Shown: positions 43,592 to 53,013 of the stretch, piece after piece
Numbering within the stretch: position 1 is the first letter of the stretch
Layout: each line of letters begins with the position of its first letter
NCBI RefSeq assembly: GCF_006124995.1
Contig: NZ_QEWN01000088.1
Location: 1-54,346 of the forward strand
Direction: 5' to 3'
DNA: 54,346 bases
Source: Vibrio sp. Hep-1b-8
Lineage (GTDB): Bacteria > Pseudomonadota > Gammaproteobacteria > Enterobacterales > Vibrionaceae
The notes under the pieces: generated by a model
What the model saw: the letters and a program-made list of their open reading frames with translations, nothing else
Databases searched by the model: none
Told to the model about the DNA's origin: nothing
Translations under genes and position numbers: made by a program

Positions 43592-45011
43592 CCCACTCTT
43601 TGTATTTGCGCTCTAATGTCTTACGAGCTACGCCCAAATCACGTGCGGCGGCGGATTTATTACCATCATGGTAATCAACCAACTGCATGATATGTGCTTT
43701 TTCAACATCCTTTAGCGCCCAGCTGTTTGGATAGCCAACCCCCTTGTTGGTATCGCCAGCCAGCTCGATTAATTCAACACCACTCGAAACCTTCATCGAA
43801 ACAGAAGGTTTGTAAGCATCGCCATGTATCTCACGCCAGTAATGAGCAGGTGGTTTCCCTAGCAGAATACAACGTTCAATCAGGTTCTTGAGTTCACGGA
43901 TGTTACCTGGCCAATCATACTCATTCATCGCCAGAACATCTTCATGCGCCCACTTAGGGTCGGGCATTGCCAACTCTGCGACGAGCTTTTTAGTAAAGAA
44001 CGGTACCAACTCAATCAAGTCCGTCTTACGTTCTCTCAGCGGTGCGACATCAATTTTTAGTACGTTAAGGCGATAATAGAGATCCGATCGAAAATGCCCT
44101 TTGTTGACTTCTTGTTGAAGATTACGGTTCGTCGCGGCCACCACTCTCACGTCGACCGTCACTTCCTTCTCACTTCCCACTGGGCGGATTGTTCTCTGTT
44201 CCAACACCCTTAGTAACGCCGACTGCATTGGAAGCGGCATCTCGCCAATTTCATCTAAAAACAGAGTCCCCCCATTGGCGACACGGAATAAGCCTTCACG
44301 ACTGCGTTTCGCCCCTGTAAAAGCGCCCGCGGTATGACCAAACAGTTCACTCTCTAATAATTCAGGGGCAATAGCGCCACAGTTGATGGGAACAAAAGGC
44401 CCATTACGCTGACTCGCATCATGTACACCCCTAGCGACCAGTTCTTTACCCGTTCCAGATTCGCCTTCAATGAGAACGGACGCACGTGAAGGCGCAAATT
44501 GGGTAATGAGTTGTTTCAGTTGTTTGGTTTTGTCGGAACCACCAACGATATCAGTCGCGATATGGCGCTTGAAGTCATGACGAAGCGCAAACTGATGGCG
44601 TTGTTCAAGACGTTTGTCCATACAACGTTGAACGGCATTAAGCATTTGCTCCAAATTAAACGGCTTAAGAATAAAGTCCGTCGCGCCGAGTTTGATCGCC
44701 GAAATAGCGGTATCTAAGTCGGCATATCCTGTCATAAATATCACGTCGGCTTTTTTATCATCGTCGTAAAACGCCTCTTCCCACTCAATACCAGAGCGAC
44801 CCGGTAAATTGATATCCAAGATGATCAAATCATAATGATTAGCACATCTGAGCGTCTCTGCCTCTTCGATACTTCCAGAGCAATCCACTTTTGAAAACCA
44901 TTTACTTAGTGCTTTGTTTAATATCGCTTGCATTCCCACTTCGTCGTCAACGACAAGAACGGAAAATGCTTGATATTGTGAAGCTTTATTAGGGTCGAAT
45001 GAAGGAGGCAT
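43563..45011 (-). CDS. Sigma-54-dependent response regulator
   Basis: A 482-residue NtrC-type activator. The receiver domain (1-125) has the acidic pocket VVDDE, phospho-Asp in LIILDINLPG, Thr in FMTGYA and Lys in ILKPFN. The AAA+ domain has GESGTGKE near 185, the sigma-54 contact GAFTGA, and DEIGEMP. The C-terminal Fis-type HTH reads NKSAAARDLGVARKTLERKY. It shares a 257-base control region with tupA, which holds two copies of GRGACA-N3-TGTMCC and a sigma-54 element. A third copy lies upstream of the fdh sigma-54 element, so it probably drives both operons. Confidence 0.95.
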   Translation of the reverse strand: MPPSFDPNKASQYQAFSVLVVDDEVGMQAILNKALSKWFSKVDCSGSIEEAETLRCANHYDLIILDINLPGRSGIEWEEAFYDDDKKADVIFMTGYADLDTAISAIKLGATDFILKPFNLEQMLNAVQRCMDKRLEQRHQFALRHDFKRHIATDIVGGSDKTKQLKQLITQFAPSRASVLIEGESGTGKELVARGVHDASQRNGPFVPINCGAIAPELLESELFGHTAGAFTGAKRSREGLFRVANGGTLFLDEIGEMPLPMQSALLRVLEQRTIRPVGSEKEVTVDVRVVAATNRNLQQEVNKGHFRSDLYYRLNVLKIDVAPLRERKTDLIELVPFFTKKLVAELAMPDPKWAHEDVLAMNEYDWPGNIRELKNLIERCILLGKPPAHYWREIHGDAYKPSVSMKVSSGVELIELAGDTNKGVGYPNSWALKDVEKAHIMQLVDYHDGNKSAAARDLGVARKTLERKYKEWDGEESTHAE

Positions 45012-45039
45012 TGTATTCCACTATTACTGTGTGACTATT

Positions 45040-45054
45040 GGGACAGAGTGTACC
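45040..45054. promoter_or_regulatory. Candidate activator site 1 before tupA
   Basis: GGGACA-GAG-TGTACC has the same spaced dyad as the sites at 45085 and 33305. It is centred 119 bp upstream of the sigma-54 element and just before the response regulator start, where it could also autoregulate that gene. Confidence 0.55.
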
Positions 45055-45084
45055 AAGTTTCCAAAGCTTGGTTATATTTAATGT

Positions 45085-45099
45085 GAGACATTTTGTCCC
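45085..45099. promoter_or_regulatory. Candidate activator site 2 before tupA
   Basis: GAGACA-TTT-TGTCCC has arms identical to the fdh upstream site GAGACA-AAT-TGTCCC. It is centred 74 bp upstream of the sigma-54 element, a normal enhancer distance. Confidence 0.65.
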
Positions 45100-45157
45100 T
45101 CATCAAACTTTTTCCTTCTAACTTATTGATAATTCATTTGAAAAAGATCGCATTTTT

Positions 45158-45174
45158 TTGGCATCAAGATTGCT
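45158..45174 (+). promoter_or_regulatory. Sigma-54 promoter of tupA
   Basis: TTGGCATCAAGATTGCT matches TTGGCAC-N5-TTGCW with one mismatch, with GG and GC at -24 and -12. The tupA start codon is about 95 bases downstream. Confidence 0.78.
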
Positions 45175-45268
45175 TTATATGCATGCCAAATTATAACACG
45201 TCAGAGTTGGCAGCGATTAGGTATCAAAATACCTAGCAAATAATAAATAGAATGGATTAATAAACACG

Positions 45269-46087
45269 ATGAAAGCAATCTCTTTTACATTAGCAACAGC
45301 GTCTTTAGCCCTAGTCAGTTACTCCGCGTCATCTGCCGATGAAGTTCCTCATGTTCGTCTCGCGACTACTACTAGCACGTATCACTCAGGCCTACTTGAC
45401 TACCTATTACCTAAATTTGAACAAGATACCGGTTATAAAGTCGACGTTATTTCTGCCGGAACGGGTAAAGCACTTAAAATGGGTGAGAACGGTGACGTAG
45501 ATTTGGTTATGACTCACGCACCAAAAGCAGAAGCAAACTTCGTAGAAAAAGGCTATGGCGTACTGCCTCGCAAGCTGATGTATAATGATTTCGTTATTGT
45601 TGGTCCTCATTCAGATCCTGCAAAAATTGCTCAGCAGAAAGACATTGCTGAAGTGTTCAAAAGTATTGCAAACATGAACGCTACTTTTGTATCTCGTGGT
45701 GATGATTCTGGAACACATAAAAAAGAAAAAGGCATTTGGCAACAAACAAAAATGGAACCCAACTTTGGCGGCTACCGCAGCGTGGGCCAAGGTATGGGGC
45801 CAACGCTAAATATGGCCAATGAGATGCAAGGTTACACGATGACCGACCGTGGTACTTGGTTAGCCTACAACAACAAACTTGATCTAGAAGTGTTGTTCCA
45901 AGGCGATAAAAAACTGTTTAACCCATACCAAGTTATTCTTGTTAACCCTGAGCGCTACCCTAGCATCAATTACCAAGGTGCCAAGGAGTTCAGTGACTGG
46001 CTTGTCAATCCAAAAGGACAACAACTGATCAATGAATTCAAACTCAATGGTAAACAACTGTTTGTCGCCAACGCTAACGAGAAATAA
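45269..46087 (+). CDS. tupA: Tungstate-binding periplasmic protein TupA
   Basis: A 272-residue substrate-binding protein with a signal peptide (cleavage after SSA). The oxyanion-binding start RLATTTSTYHSGLLDYLLP carries the TTTS motif of TupA. SAGTGKAL and RGDDSGTHKKE are further family segments that coordinate the anion. TupA binds tungstate much more tightly than molybdate. It is first in tupABC, followed within seven bases by tupB. Placement with molybdopterin genes and formate dehydrogenase suggests supply of W to that enzyme. Sigma-54 control is likely. Confidence 0.93.
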   Translation: MKAISFTLATASLALVSYSASSADEVPHVRLATTTSTYHSGLLDYLLPKFEQDTGYKVDVISAGTGKALKMGENGDVDLVMTHAPKAEANFVEKGYGVLPRKLMYNDFVIVGPHSDPAKIAQQKDIAEVFKSIANMNATFVSRGDDSGTHKKEKGIWQQTKMEPNFGGYRSVGQGMGPTLNMANEMQGYTMTDRGTWLAYNNKLDLEVLFQGDKKLFNPYQVILVNPERYPSINYQGAKEFSDWLVNPKGQQLINEFKLNGKQLFVANANEK

Positions 46088-46093
46088 TTTTCG

Positions 46094-46792
46094 ATGAGCC
46101 TATGGCAAACCACCCTCGATGCGCTCGCCTTATTGGTGAGCCTCGATAGAGAACTTTGGGAGATCGTCGCGGTCTCCTTTAGTGTTTCATTGTCAGCGAC
46201 TTCGATCGTGCTGTTGCCAGCAATCATTTTCTCTTTTGTTCTCGCGTACACAGAGTTCAGGGGAAAATGGCTTTTTCTTTCGCTGGTCAATACGCTTCAG
46301 GCTATCCCAACCGTTGTGATTGGATTACTGCTCTACATGCTACTGTCACGTGCAGGTCCTCTCGGGGACTGGCAGATGCTATTCACTCAGAAAGCGATGA
46401 TTGTTGGTCAGATGCTTATCGGTTTTCCGGTACTGGTCTCAATGATGCATGGCGCGCTTCAATCTAGTGACCGAAGAGCGATTGAAACATCAATCACGCT
46501 CGGAGCTTCGATACCTCGCATCGTTGGAACAATGATTTGGGAAACACGGTTCCCGCTTCTTGCAGCCACTATTGCCGCCTTCTCGCGCATCGTGACCGAG
46601 GTGGGTTGCTCGACTATGGTTGGTGGCAACATTATGGGCATCACTCGCAACATACCGACAGCGATTGCTATGGAAAGCCACAAGGGTGCCTTTGCGCAAG
46701 GTGTCGCATTAGGCATAGTGTTACTGACTCTAGCCTTAGTATTAAACTTCTTGCTTACCAGTATGCGTGGCAAAGGCTACCTCAGAACTTAA
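46094..46792 (+). CDS. tupB: Tungstate ABC transporter permease TupB
   Basis: A 232-residue inner-membrane permease with about five helices and a coupling loop (ETSITLGASIPRIVGTMIWE) for the ATPase. It resembles TupB of the tungstate-type importers. It lies between tupA and tupC with short gaps in a single operon. Confidence 0.92.
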   Translation: MSLWQTTLDALALLVSLDRELWEIVAVSFSVSLSATSIVLLPAIIFSFVLAYTEFRGKWLFLSLVNTLQAIPTVVIGLLLYMLLSRAGPLGDWQMLFTQKAMIVGQMLIGFPVLVSMMHGALQSSDRRAIETSITLGASIPRIVGTMIWETRFPLLAATIAAFSRIVTEVGCSTMVGGNIMGITRNIPTAIAMESHKGAFAQGVALGIVLLTLALVLNFLLTSMRGKGYLRT

Positions 46793-46801
46793 GGACGCTG
46801 T

Positions 46802-47518
46802 ATGACTATAAAAATAACGGCACAGCAACTTTCTATGCGCTTCAAAGAGCGCGTGCTATTTCACGTCCCTACTTTGAATATTGGTCCAAACGACGCCATT
46901 TATCTAAAAGGAGATAATGGTGTCGGTAAAACTACCCTGCTAAAAATCCTTTCTGGGTTGATCAAACCCACCACCGGTAAAGTTATCGCCCCCAGTGACT
47001 CGTGGCGCAACAGACTCTTTTCGCGATCGGGACGAAAAAATGTTATCTACCTCCATCAGTCTCCCTATTTATTTGATGGCACGGTATACCAGAATGTTGC
47101 ATACGGTATTCGCTATCAAAAAGAAACAGCAAAAGATAAGCGAGCTCAAGTTATTACGGCACTGCGCATGGTAGGCTTAGAAACTCTTGCAGACGAACAC
47201 ATCTCAGTGCTTTCGGGGGGCGAAAAGCAGCGCGTTGCAATGGCACGAGCGTGGATTCTAAAGCCTTCGATTTTGCTGATGGACGAACCCAGTGCTTCTT
47301 TAGATCAAGAATCGATCGACCGTTTAGTGATTATGGCGCAAGACCTTCTCGAACGTGGGTCAAGTTTGGTGATAACCAGTCATCAGCAAAACGCCTTGAC
47401 CGCTTTATGCCGTAAACAATGGTGGATAAAAGAAGCCACTTTGGTAGAGTCTCCTCTGCTTCAAGTAATAACCGACAAAGAGTTACAAACTAATTATGCT
47501 TCCTCCAATGCAAACTAG
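46802..47518 (+). CDS. tupC: Tungstate ABC transporter ATPase TupC
   Basis: A 238-residue ABC ATPase: Walker [10 protein letters not shown] near residue 38, signature LSGGEKQR, Walker [13 protein letters not shown], and switch His in ITSHQQ. It has no C-terminal TOBE-type domain, in line with TupC rather than ModC. The 3' end overlaps mobA by 23 bases, tying metal uptake to cofactor synthesis genes. Confidence 0.92.
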   Translation: MTIKITAQQLSMRFKERVLFHVPTLNIGPNDAIYLKGDNGVGKTTLLKILSGLIKPTTGKVIAPSDSWRNRLFSRSGRKNVIYLHQSPYLFDGTVYQNVAYGIRYQKETAKDKRAQVITALRMVGLETLADEHISVLSGGEKQRVAMARAWILKPSILLMDEPSASLDQESIDRLVIMAQDLLERGSSLVITSHQQNALTALCRKQWWIKEATLVESPLLQVITDKELQTNYASSNAN

Positions 47519-48080
47519 CTGGGTCATTTTAGCTGGTGGACAAGCAACCCGTATGGGCGGACAAGACAAAGGGCTTGTCCAACTGAATGACAAACCACTC
47601 ATTCAACACGTTATCGAGCGTCTCACTCCACAGACTGAGCGCATCATGATTAACGCTAACCGAAATCAGAGTATTTATACTCAGTTCGGCGAAGTATTTA
47701 GTGATCAATTTAAAGACTATCCTGGGCCAATGGGCGGTATCCATGCGGGACTGCTCAACGCACCAACAGACTGGGTAGGATTCGTCCCTTGTGACAGTCC
47801 ACTGATCAATAACGATCTCGTCGAGCGTTTTTGCGCTTCTGTCACCGACGAGACGGATATTCTCGTTGCTCACGATGGTGACCACCAACAGCCGGTTTTC
47901 ACCCTTTATCACAAAAGAGTTCTTCCCAAATTAACCGCTTTCTTAGAGCGCGGTGATCGCAAAATCATCCTACTTTATAAAGAGTGCCATACCCAGTATG
48001 TCGACTTTAGCGATTCACCAAACTGTTTTGTTAATTTGAACACACCAGAAGAGCTCGCTCAATTCGGTACCATTGACTGA
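47496..48080 (+). CDS. mobA: Molybdenum cofactor guanylyltransferase MobA
   Basis: A 194-residue nucleotidyltransferase that adds GMP to Mo-molybdopterin to make the MGD cofactor used by formate dehydrogenase. The N-terminus [18 protein letters not shown] is the GTP-binding signature. [10 protein letters not shown] and FVPCDSP provide the metal and substrate loop. The start is either ATG 47496 or 47508; neither has a strong ribosome binding site, and translation is probably coupled to tupC. The stop overlaps the next gene's ATG. Confidence 0.93.
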   Translation: MLPPMQTSWVILAGGQATRMGGQDKGLVQLNDKPLIQHVIERLTPQTERIMINANRNQSIYTQFGEVFSDQFKDYPGPMGGIHAGLLNAPTDWVGFVPCDSPLINNDLVERFCASVTDETDILVAHDGDHQQPVFTLYHKRVLPKLTAFLERGDRKIILLYKECHTQYVDFSDSPNCFVNLNTPEELAQFGTID

Positions 48081-49849
48081 TGATTGAACAAACACCCATT
48101 CCTATTCTAGGTTTTGCTGCCTATTCGGGCACAGGTAAAACGACGCTCCTTGAAGCACTATTGCCAAAGCTAACAACCACTGGTCTGCGCATTGGTATGC
48201 TGAAACACGCTCACCACAATTTTGACGTCGATAAAGAAGGAAAAGATAGTTATCGTCTTCGTAAAGCTGGCGCATCGCAAATGCTGATTTCTTCTCGTAA
48301 TCGTTACGCACTGATGACGGAGACACCTGAGGAAGAATCACAATTTCAATATCTACTGACACGTTTTGATACCGATAAACTCGATATCATTTTGGTTGAA
48401 GGCTGTAAAAACATCGCGTTTCCTAAGATTGAATTGCATCGCGAAGTTGTGGGTAAACCTTGGTTGTATCCAAATGACACTAACATCATTGCCATTGCGT
48501 CGGATACGCCAGTCAAGGATAGCGAACTGCCACAAATGGATATCAATGACCTTGATGCGATTGCTCAGTTTGTCATTCAGTACGCACAAAATGGTATCCA
48601 ACCAAACCATGTGGCGCCATGTTGTGACACCCTCTCCCCTGCGTATCTTTCTGTCACACAAGGACAAGAAAAAATTCTGTCACTTGTCAATACCGTCACT
48701 GAGAATGAGCCGTGCGCTGTGGCATCTTGTTTTGGTCGAGTTTTATCGAACAACATCATTTCACCAGTCAATGTGCCGCAATACACCAATTCGGCAATGG
48801 ACGGTTACGCGATTCGTGGTGATGACCTCGATCGTCAGCACTACCACGTCGTGGCTGAAGTACTCGCAGGTCATGCTTACCAACAACCTTTACAAAAAGG
48901 TCAAGCGGTAAAAATCATGACAGGTGCGCCGACGCCACAATTTGCCGACACAGTTGTCATGCGTGAACAAGCCACTGAAAACAGTGACAGCGTCACTTTC
49001 CCTAATGCTTCAATAAAACAAGGTCAGAATGTACGTCTTGCAGGTGAAGACCTAGCGGCAGGAAGTGATGTGTTTTCTCGTGGTCAGCGCCTCTCTTCTG
49101 CTGAGATGGGAATGATCGCCTCTCTTGGTTACGGTGAATGCCAAGTCTACCGTAAGCTTAAAGTTGCTGTTTTCTCAACAGGTGATGAAGTTCAAGCCCC
49201 AGGGAATGAGCAAAAAGCGCACTCTATATTCGATTCAAATCGTTTCACCATTATGGGGTTACTGCAAAATCTTGGTTGTGAAATTTTGGATTTTGGCATT
49301 GTTGAGGACAACCAACAGACGATGGTTGAAGCACTGGAACGCGCAGCTCAGCAAGCAGACGTGATCATTACTTCTGGTGGCGTCTCTGTTGGCGATGCCG
49401 ATTACATTAAACTTGCCCTTGAGCAGCTAGGTAGTATCGATTTTTGGCGTATAAATATGCGTCCGGGTCGCCCACTCGCTTTCGGTAACATTAGCGAGAA
49501 ACCTTTCTTTGGTTTACCAGGTAATCCAGTGGCGGTTATGGTGTCATTCATTAATTTCGTCGAACCAGCGATACGCAAGATGCAAGGTGAACTTGATTGG
49601 CAGCCATTAAAGATTAAGGCAATCGCCACTGAACCCTTGCGTTCTCGCCAAGGACGCACAGAATTTAGTCGCGGCATCTATCAATTTGATTCTCGCGGCC
49701 ATTTAACCGTCGCAACAACGGGCAAGCAAGGTTCAGGTATTCTTCGCTCAATGAGTGAAGCCAACTGCTTAATCGAAATATCCCCTGCTGTTGACACGGT
49801 TAAAGTTGGAGAAAGCGTGACAATCATCCCACTTCAAGGCAGAATCTAG
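48080..49849 (+). CDS. moeA: MobB-MoeA fusion protein
   Basis: A 589-residue fusion. Residues 1 to about 170 are MobB, a GTP-binding adaptor for MGD synthesis, with P-loop AYSGTGKTTLLEALL, HAHHNFDVD and VEGCKN. Residues about 185-589 are MoeA, the molybdopterin molybdotransferase that inserts the metal into adenylated molybdopterin, with NSAMDGYAI, GAPTPQFADTVV, STGDEV, SGGVSVGDADY and GLPGNPVAV. Fusing the two puts metal insertion and guanylation in one polypeptide. This architecture is known from vibrios. The start overlaps the mobA stop. Confidence 0.95.
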   Translation: MIEQTPIPILGFAAYSGTGKTTLLEALLPKLTTTGLRIGMLKHAHHNFDVDKEGKDSYRLRKAGASQMLISSRNRYALMTETPEEESQFQYLLTRFDTDKLDIILVEGCKNIAFPKIELHREVVGKPWLYPNDTNIIAIASDTPVKDSELPQMDINDLDAIAQFVIQYAQNGIQPNHVAPCCDTLSPAYLSVTQGQEKILSLVNTVTENEPCAVASCFGRVLSNNIISPVNVPQYTNSAMDGYAIRGDDLDRQHYHVVAEVLAGHAYQQPLQKGQAVKIMTGAPTPQFADTVVMREQATENSDSVTFPNASIKQGQNVRLAGEDLAAGSDVFSRGQRLSSAEMGMIASLGYGECQVYRKLKVAVFSTGDEVQAPGNEQKAHSIFDSNRFTIMGLLQNLGCEILDFGIVEDNQQTMVEALERAAQQADVIITSGGVSVGDADYIKLALEQLGSIDFWRINMRPGRPLAFGNISEKPFFGLPGNPVAVMVSFINFVEPAIRKMQGELDWQPLKIKAIATEPLRSRQGRTEFSRGIYQFDSRGHLTVATTGKQGSGILRSMSEANCLIEISPAVDTVKVGESVTIIPLQGRI

Positions 49850-49859
49850 CAATCCATTC

Positions 49860-49889
49860 AGGGGCCAGCTTAGCTGGCCTCTTTATTTT
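49860..49889 (+). terminator. Terminator of the tup-mob-moe operon
   Basis: AGGGGCCAGC pairs with GCTGGCCTCT (one G-T pair) around TTA, followed by TTATTTTA. Confidence 0.88.
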
Positions 49890-49907
49890 ATAGACGGTTG
49901 AATATTT

Positions 49908-50174
49908 ATGGCTCGTACAATCCTATATACCTACAAAGACCAAGACAAAACACTGGCTTTTTCTTACGAGAAACACAGAAACATTCACGAGGCAGTGGCA
50001 GAAGCTGAAGGTATTGATATTTCGGCATACCTAAAAATGGAGCAGCAAATCGAAGCGATTTCAGACACCAAAGCCGTTCGCAATTATCGTGATAATCACT
50101 TTAAAAAACTTGGCTTTAGTAAAATCACTTTGGCTCAAAAAGAAAACCTCGGTGTAGGAAAGAAGAATTCGTAA
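49908..50174 (+). CDS. DUF2960 family protein
   Basis: An 88-residue charged cytoplasmic protein. The pattern ARTILYTYKDQDKTLAFSYE at the start and the helix KAVRNYRDNHFKKLGFSKI match the small vibrio/Shewanella DUF2960 family. No catalytic motif or membrane segment is seen. It sits alone between two terminators, so it has its own promoter in the short gap after 49889 or relies on read-through. Function unknown. Confidence 0.82.
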   Translation: MARTILYTYKDQDKTLAFSYEKHRNIHEAVAEAEGIDISAYLKMEQQIEAISDTKAVRNYRDNHFKKLGFSKITLAQKENLGVGKKNS

Positions 50175-50186
50175 TCCCCTCGTTTC

Positions 50187-50216
50187 AAAGGCTGGCTTTC
50201 CAGCCTTTGTTCTTTC
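50187..50216 (+). terminator. Terminator of the DUF2960 gene
   Basis: CAAAGGCTGG (50187-50196) pairs with CCAGCCTTTG (50201-50210) around CTTT, followed by TTCTTTC. Confidence 0.88.
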
Positions 50217-50377
50217 TTAGACAAGGCAAATTAACTCAACATAAGGTCGTTGTTTAAAACAAAGTGGAGTAATTACACTAGAATTATTAGACCTTAATGT
50301 TCAGGCAGCGACGCTCCATCCAGCTGAATTAACTGATAATTTTATATTTTGACAATATTCCCCTCACAAAACCGTAC

Positions 50378-50393
50378 ATTGTACATATACAAT
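50378..50393. promoter_or_regulatory. Palindrome upstream of the EAL gene
   Basis: ATTGTA-CATA-TACAAT is a perfect inverted repeat about 85 bases before the start codon, 27 bases after a TTGACA (50349-50354) that could be a -35 element. It could be an operator; no regulator is suggested by the sequence. Confidence 0.3.
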
Positions 50394-50477
50394 TAATAGC
50401 ACCTGTGTGAATATTTATGCCAACCCTATAAACCATAAAAATAGAACATAATACTTAACAAGGATTGGCCCCTTCCA

Positions 50478-52970
50478 ATGGAATCGCTCATTACAAAAGT
50501 CATCGATTCAAGAAATGAACAAGAGCTTTACCACCATTGTCTAAAAGACGTCTATTTACGCTATAAACCACAACACTGTTTGATTGCTGAGTATGATCTG
50601 GAGCAGAACATCGCTCATTCTCACTGCTACTTGCACCACGGCGAGCTAGCGGAAAACATCACCTATTCTTTAGGTGGTACGCCGTGTGAACTGGTGCTGG
50701 ATAACCGAGAAATCTGTGTCTACAAAGAGAAAATTCAACAACTTTTCCCTGATGATGCCATCTTACAGATAATCAATGCGCACAGTTATCTCGGCATTCC
50801 TATTCAGTCGCGCAGTGGCAAAGTGGTTGGCGTTATCGCACTCATGTATAACACCGATTTACCCGATATATCTTTTGATAAGACTTGGCTAGAAACCATC
50901 GGTTTTCTCATCGGTAAGTCAATCACTCAGCGACGCCTTGCAGATCAAAAAAATAAACTATTGGAACAATTTGAACGTTCAGAGCAATTAACGCAAAGTG
51001 GTTCATGGACATGGGATATCACTCATAACCATTTTAGCTATTCTAAAAATCTCGCCAATATGACGGGCATGGCACCGAATCAACGACTACAATTTTCTGA
51101 TTTTTTCCGACTCTATATCTTTAAGAGTAAAATCAGCTTAGATCGCTTCATGCTTGATGTAAGCTCTGGGGGGCAAGCTAAGACTCTCACTGTTTATCGA
51201 GAAATGTGCCCGATCAATAAGCAATTCGAAATTAGCTACAATAAAAAATTCAATGAGTTAGGCGAATTGACCAAGGTGGTAGGCAACATACGAAATACGA
51301 CAGATATTTCTCAATTAGAAGCGGACTTTACCATTGCGCAAAAGATCGTTGACCTCTCGAGCAACGGCGTATTAATTACCGACAAACACAACCGTATTAT
51401 CAGTACCAACTCAAAAGTGAAAGATATTACTGGCTATACTTTTGCTGAGCTAGAGGGTGAATCGCCTTCTATCTTGAGCTCTAGTCTCCATCCGGCGAGT
51501 TTTTATCAAAAGATGTGGGCAGAGCTTCATGAACAGGGGCACTGGAGCGGTGAGGTCTGGAATCAAACGAAGTTTGGCGCCGTTTATCCCGAAAAACTCA
51601 GTATCTATGTGTTACGAAACCGAGTTGGCGAGATACAAAACTACATCGCGACATTTGAAGATCTTAGTAAGCTAAAATCAATTGAAAGTGAACTCAACAA
51701 CTACAAAAACGAACACGATTTTACGGGGCTACAAACTCGAGAAAACTTTATTAATGCCTTATCAAACACCGACAATCAAACAGTCATCATTCTCGATCTT
51801 AAACGTTTCTCGTCAATCAATAATATGTACGGAGAATCCGTTGGTAATAAGGTTCTCGTCCATGTTGGTCATACTCTGGCGACCAATTTTGATACCAATC
51901 AGATTAACATCTGTCGATATGGCCCAGATCAGTTTGCACTGAGCTTTACTCAAGACACCCTCGAGGGGGTCAATAAATTCGTTAGCTTTGTTCGCGCCAA
52001 GATCGAAACAAGCGTCGTGATAGATAATCATGAAATTGAACTCGCGGTGAACATCGGTTGCTCAAATGTCAGTGAGTTTGAAAGTAAAACACATCCGATA
52101 AAGCAGGCCTACTATGCGCTACGAGAGGCCAAGAGCGACCCTGCTCCATCGACCTCTATCTATTCCACTCAGTTGGAAAAACGAGTGGCAAGACAGTATT
52201 CGCTTGGTGCACGTCTCAAGAAAGCCATCGACGAAAAACGCATTGATGTTCACTATCAGCCAATTTACGATTTGAACAGTAACAAGGTAGTCAAACTCGA
52301 AGCTCTTGCGCGCTGGAACGAAGACGGTGAGATTATCTCTCCATTCGAGTTCATCCCTATCGCTGAAAATCTTGGCTATATTTTCCAGCTTGGCGAAATT
52401 GTGTTGGAGAAGTCCTGTCAGGATCTGCAACGTTTAAAATCTCGCGGCTATGAAAATATTTTGATGTCGATTAACCGATCTATCGATGAACTAAGCGAAG
52501 AAGACCCATCCAACTGTTCGATCTTGAACATCATTGGTCAGTCAGGTTTGTCTGAGAAGGACATCATTATCGAGGTCACCGAGTCAATCCCTCTTGAAGA
52601 TAAACCACATGTTCAGGATCTACTCAGTGTGTTACGCATGAAAGGCGTTAAAGTCGCGTTGGATGACTTTGGTACTGGCTACGCATCATTCTCTAACTTA
52701 ATGAAGAATTCGATTGATATCCTAAAAATCGATCGCTCTTTTGTCCGAGATATTTCAACCAATCTCAACAACGCGGTGTTAATTAAATCGGTAAACCTGT
52801 TAGCGCGCCAACTTGGGCTAGAAGTGATCGCGGAAGGTGTTGAAGATGAACAACAACTGACTCTGCTTCAAGAATTAGGATGTCGCTACATTCAGGGCTA
52901 CTTAATCAGTAAACCTCAACCGTTTGAGGAGATTGAAGCAGAGATCAAACGGATTAACCAAGGCGAATAA
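50478..52970 (+). CDS. GAF-PAS-PAS-GGDEF(degenerate)-EAL phosphodiesterase
   Basis: An 830-residue cytoplasmic signalling protein. A GAF-like domain (about 1-155) is followed by PAS domains (about 165-270 and 280-400, with SNGVLITDKHNRIISTNSKV), then a GGDEF fold (405-565) whose active site reads RYGPDQF and so cannot make c-di-GMP. An EAL domain (575-825) keeps KLEALARW, DDFGTGYASF, LKIDRSFV and IAEGVEDEQQ, so it probably hydrolyses c-di-GMP. The inactive GGDEF may bind GTP as a regulator. An IS4-type element lies 20 bases after its stop. Confidence 0.93.
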   Translation: MESLITKVIDSRNEQELYHHCLKDVYLRYKPQHCLIAEYDLEQNIAHSHCYLHHGELAENITYSLGGTPCELVLDNREICVYKEKIQQLFPDDAILQIINAHSYLGIPIQSRSGKVVGVIALMYNTDLPDISFDKTWLETIGFLIGKSITQRRLADQKNKLLEQFERSEQLTQSGSWTWDITHNHFSYSKNLANMTGMAPNQRLQFSDFFRLYIFKSKISLDRFMLDVSSGGQAKTLTVYREMCPINKQFEISYNKKFNELGELTKVVGNIRNTTDISQLEADFTIAQKIVDLSSNGVLITDKHNRIISTNSKVKDITGYTFAELEGESPSILSSSLHPASFYQKMWAELHEQGHWSGEVWNQTKFGAVYPEKLSIYVLRNRVGEIQNYIATFEDLSKLKSIESELNNYKNEHDFTGLQTRENFINALSNTDNQTVIILDLKRFSSINNMYGESVGNKVLVHVGHTLATNFDTNQINICRYGPDQFALSFTQDTLEGVNKFVSFVRAKIETSVVIDNHEIELAVNIGCSNVSEFESKTHPIKQAYYALREAKSDPAPSTSIYSTQLEKRVARQYSLGARLKKAIDEKRIDVHYQPIYDLNSNKVVKLEALARWNEDGEIISPFEFIPIAENLGYIFQLGEIVLEKSCQDLQRLKSRGYENILMSINRSIDELSEEDPSNCSILNIIGQSGLSEKDIIIEVTESIPLEDKPHVQDLLSVLRMKGVKVALDDFGTGYASFSNLMKNSIDILKIDRSFVRDISTNLNNAVLIKSVNLLARQLGLEVIAEGVEDEQQLTLLQELGCRYIQGYLISKPQPFEEIEAEIKRINQGE

Positions 52971-53013
52971 CAAACGGGACCAAATGGTCTAATGCTTGTC
53001 AGTTAAGAAGCAT

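Noticed and set aside
46459..46773. Minus-strand reading frames inside tupB
   Set aside because: Mirror frames of a conserved permease gene with no start signals; discarded as shadows.
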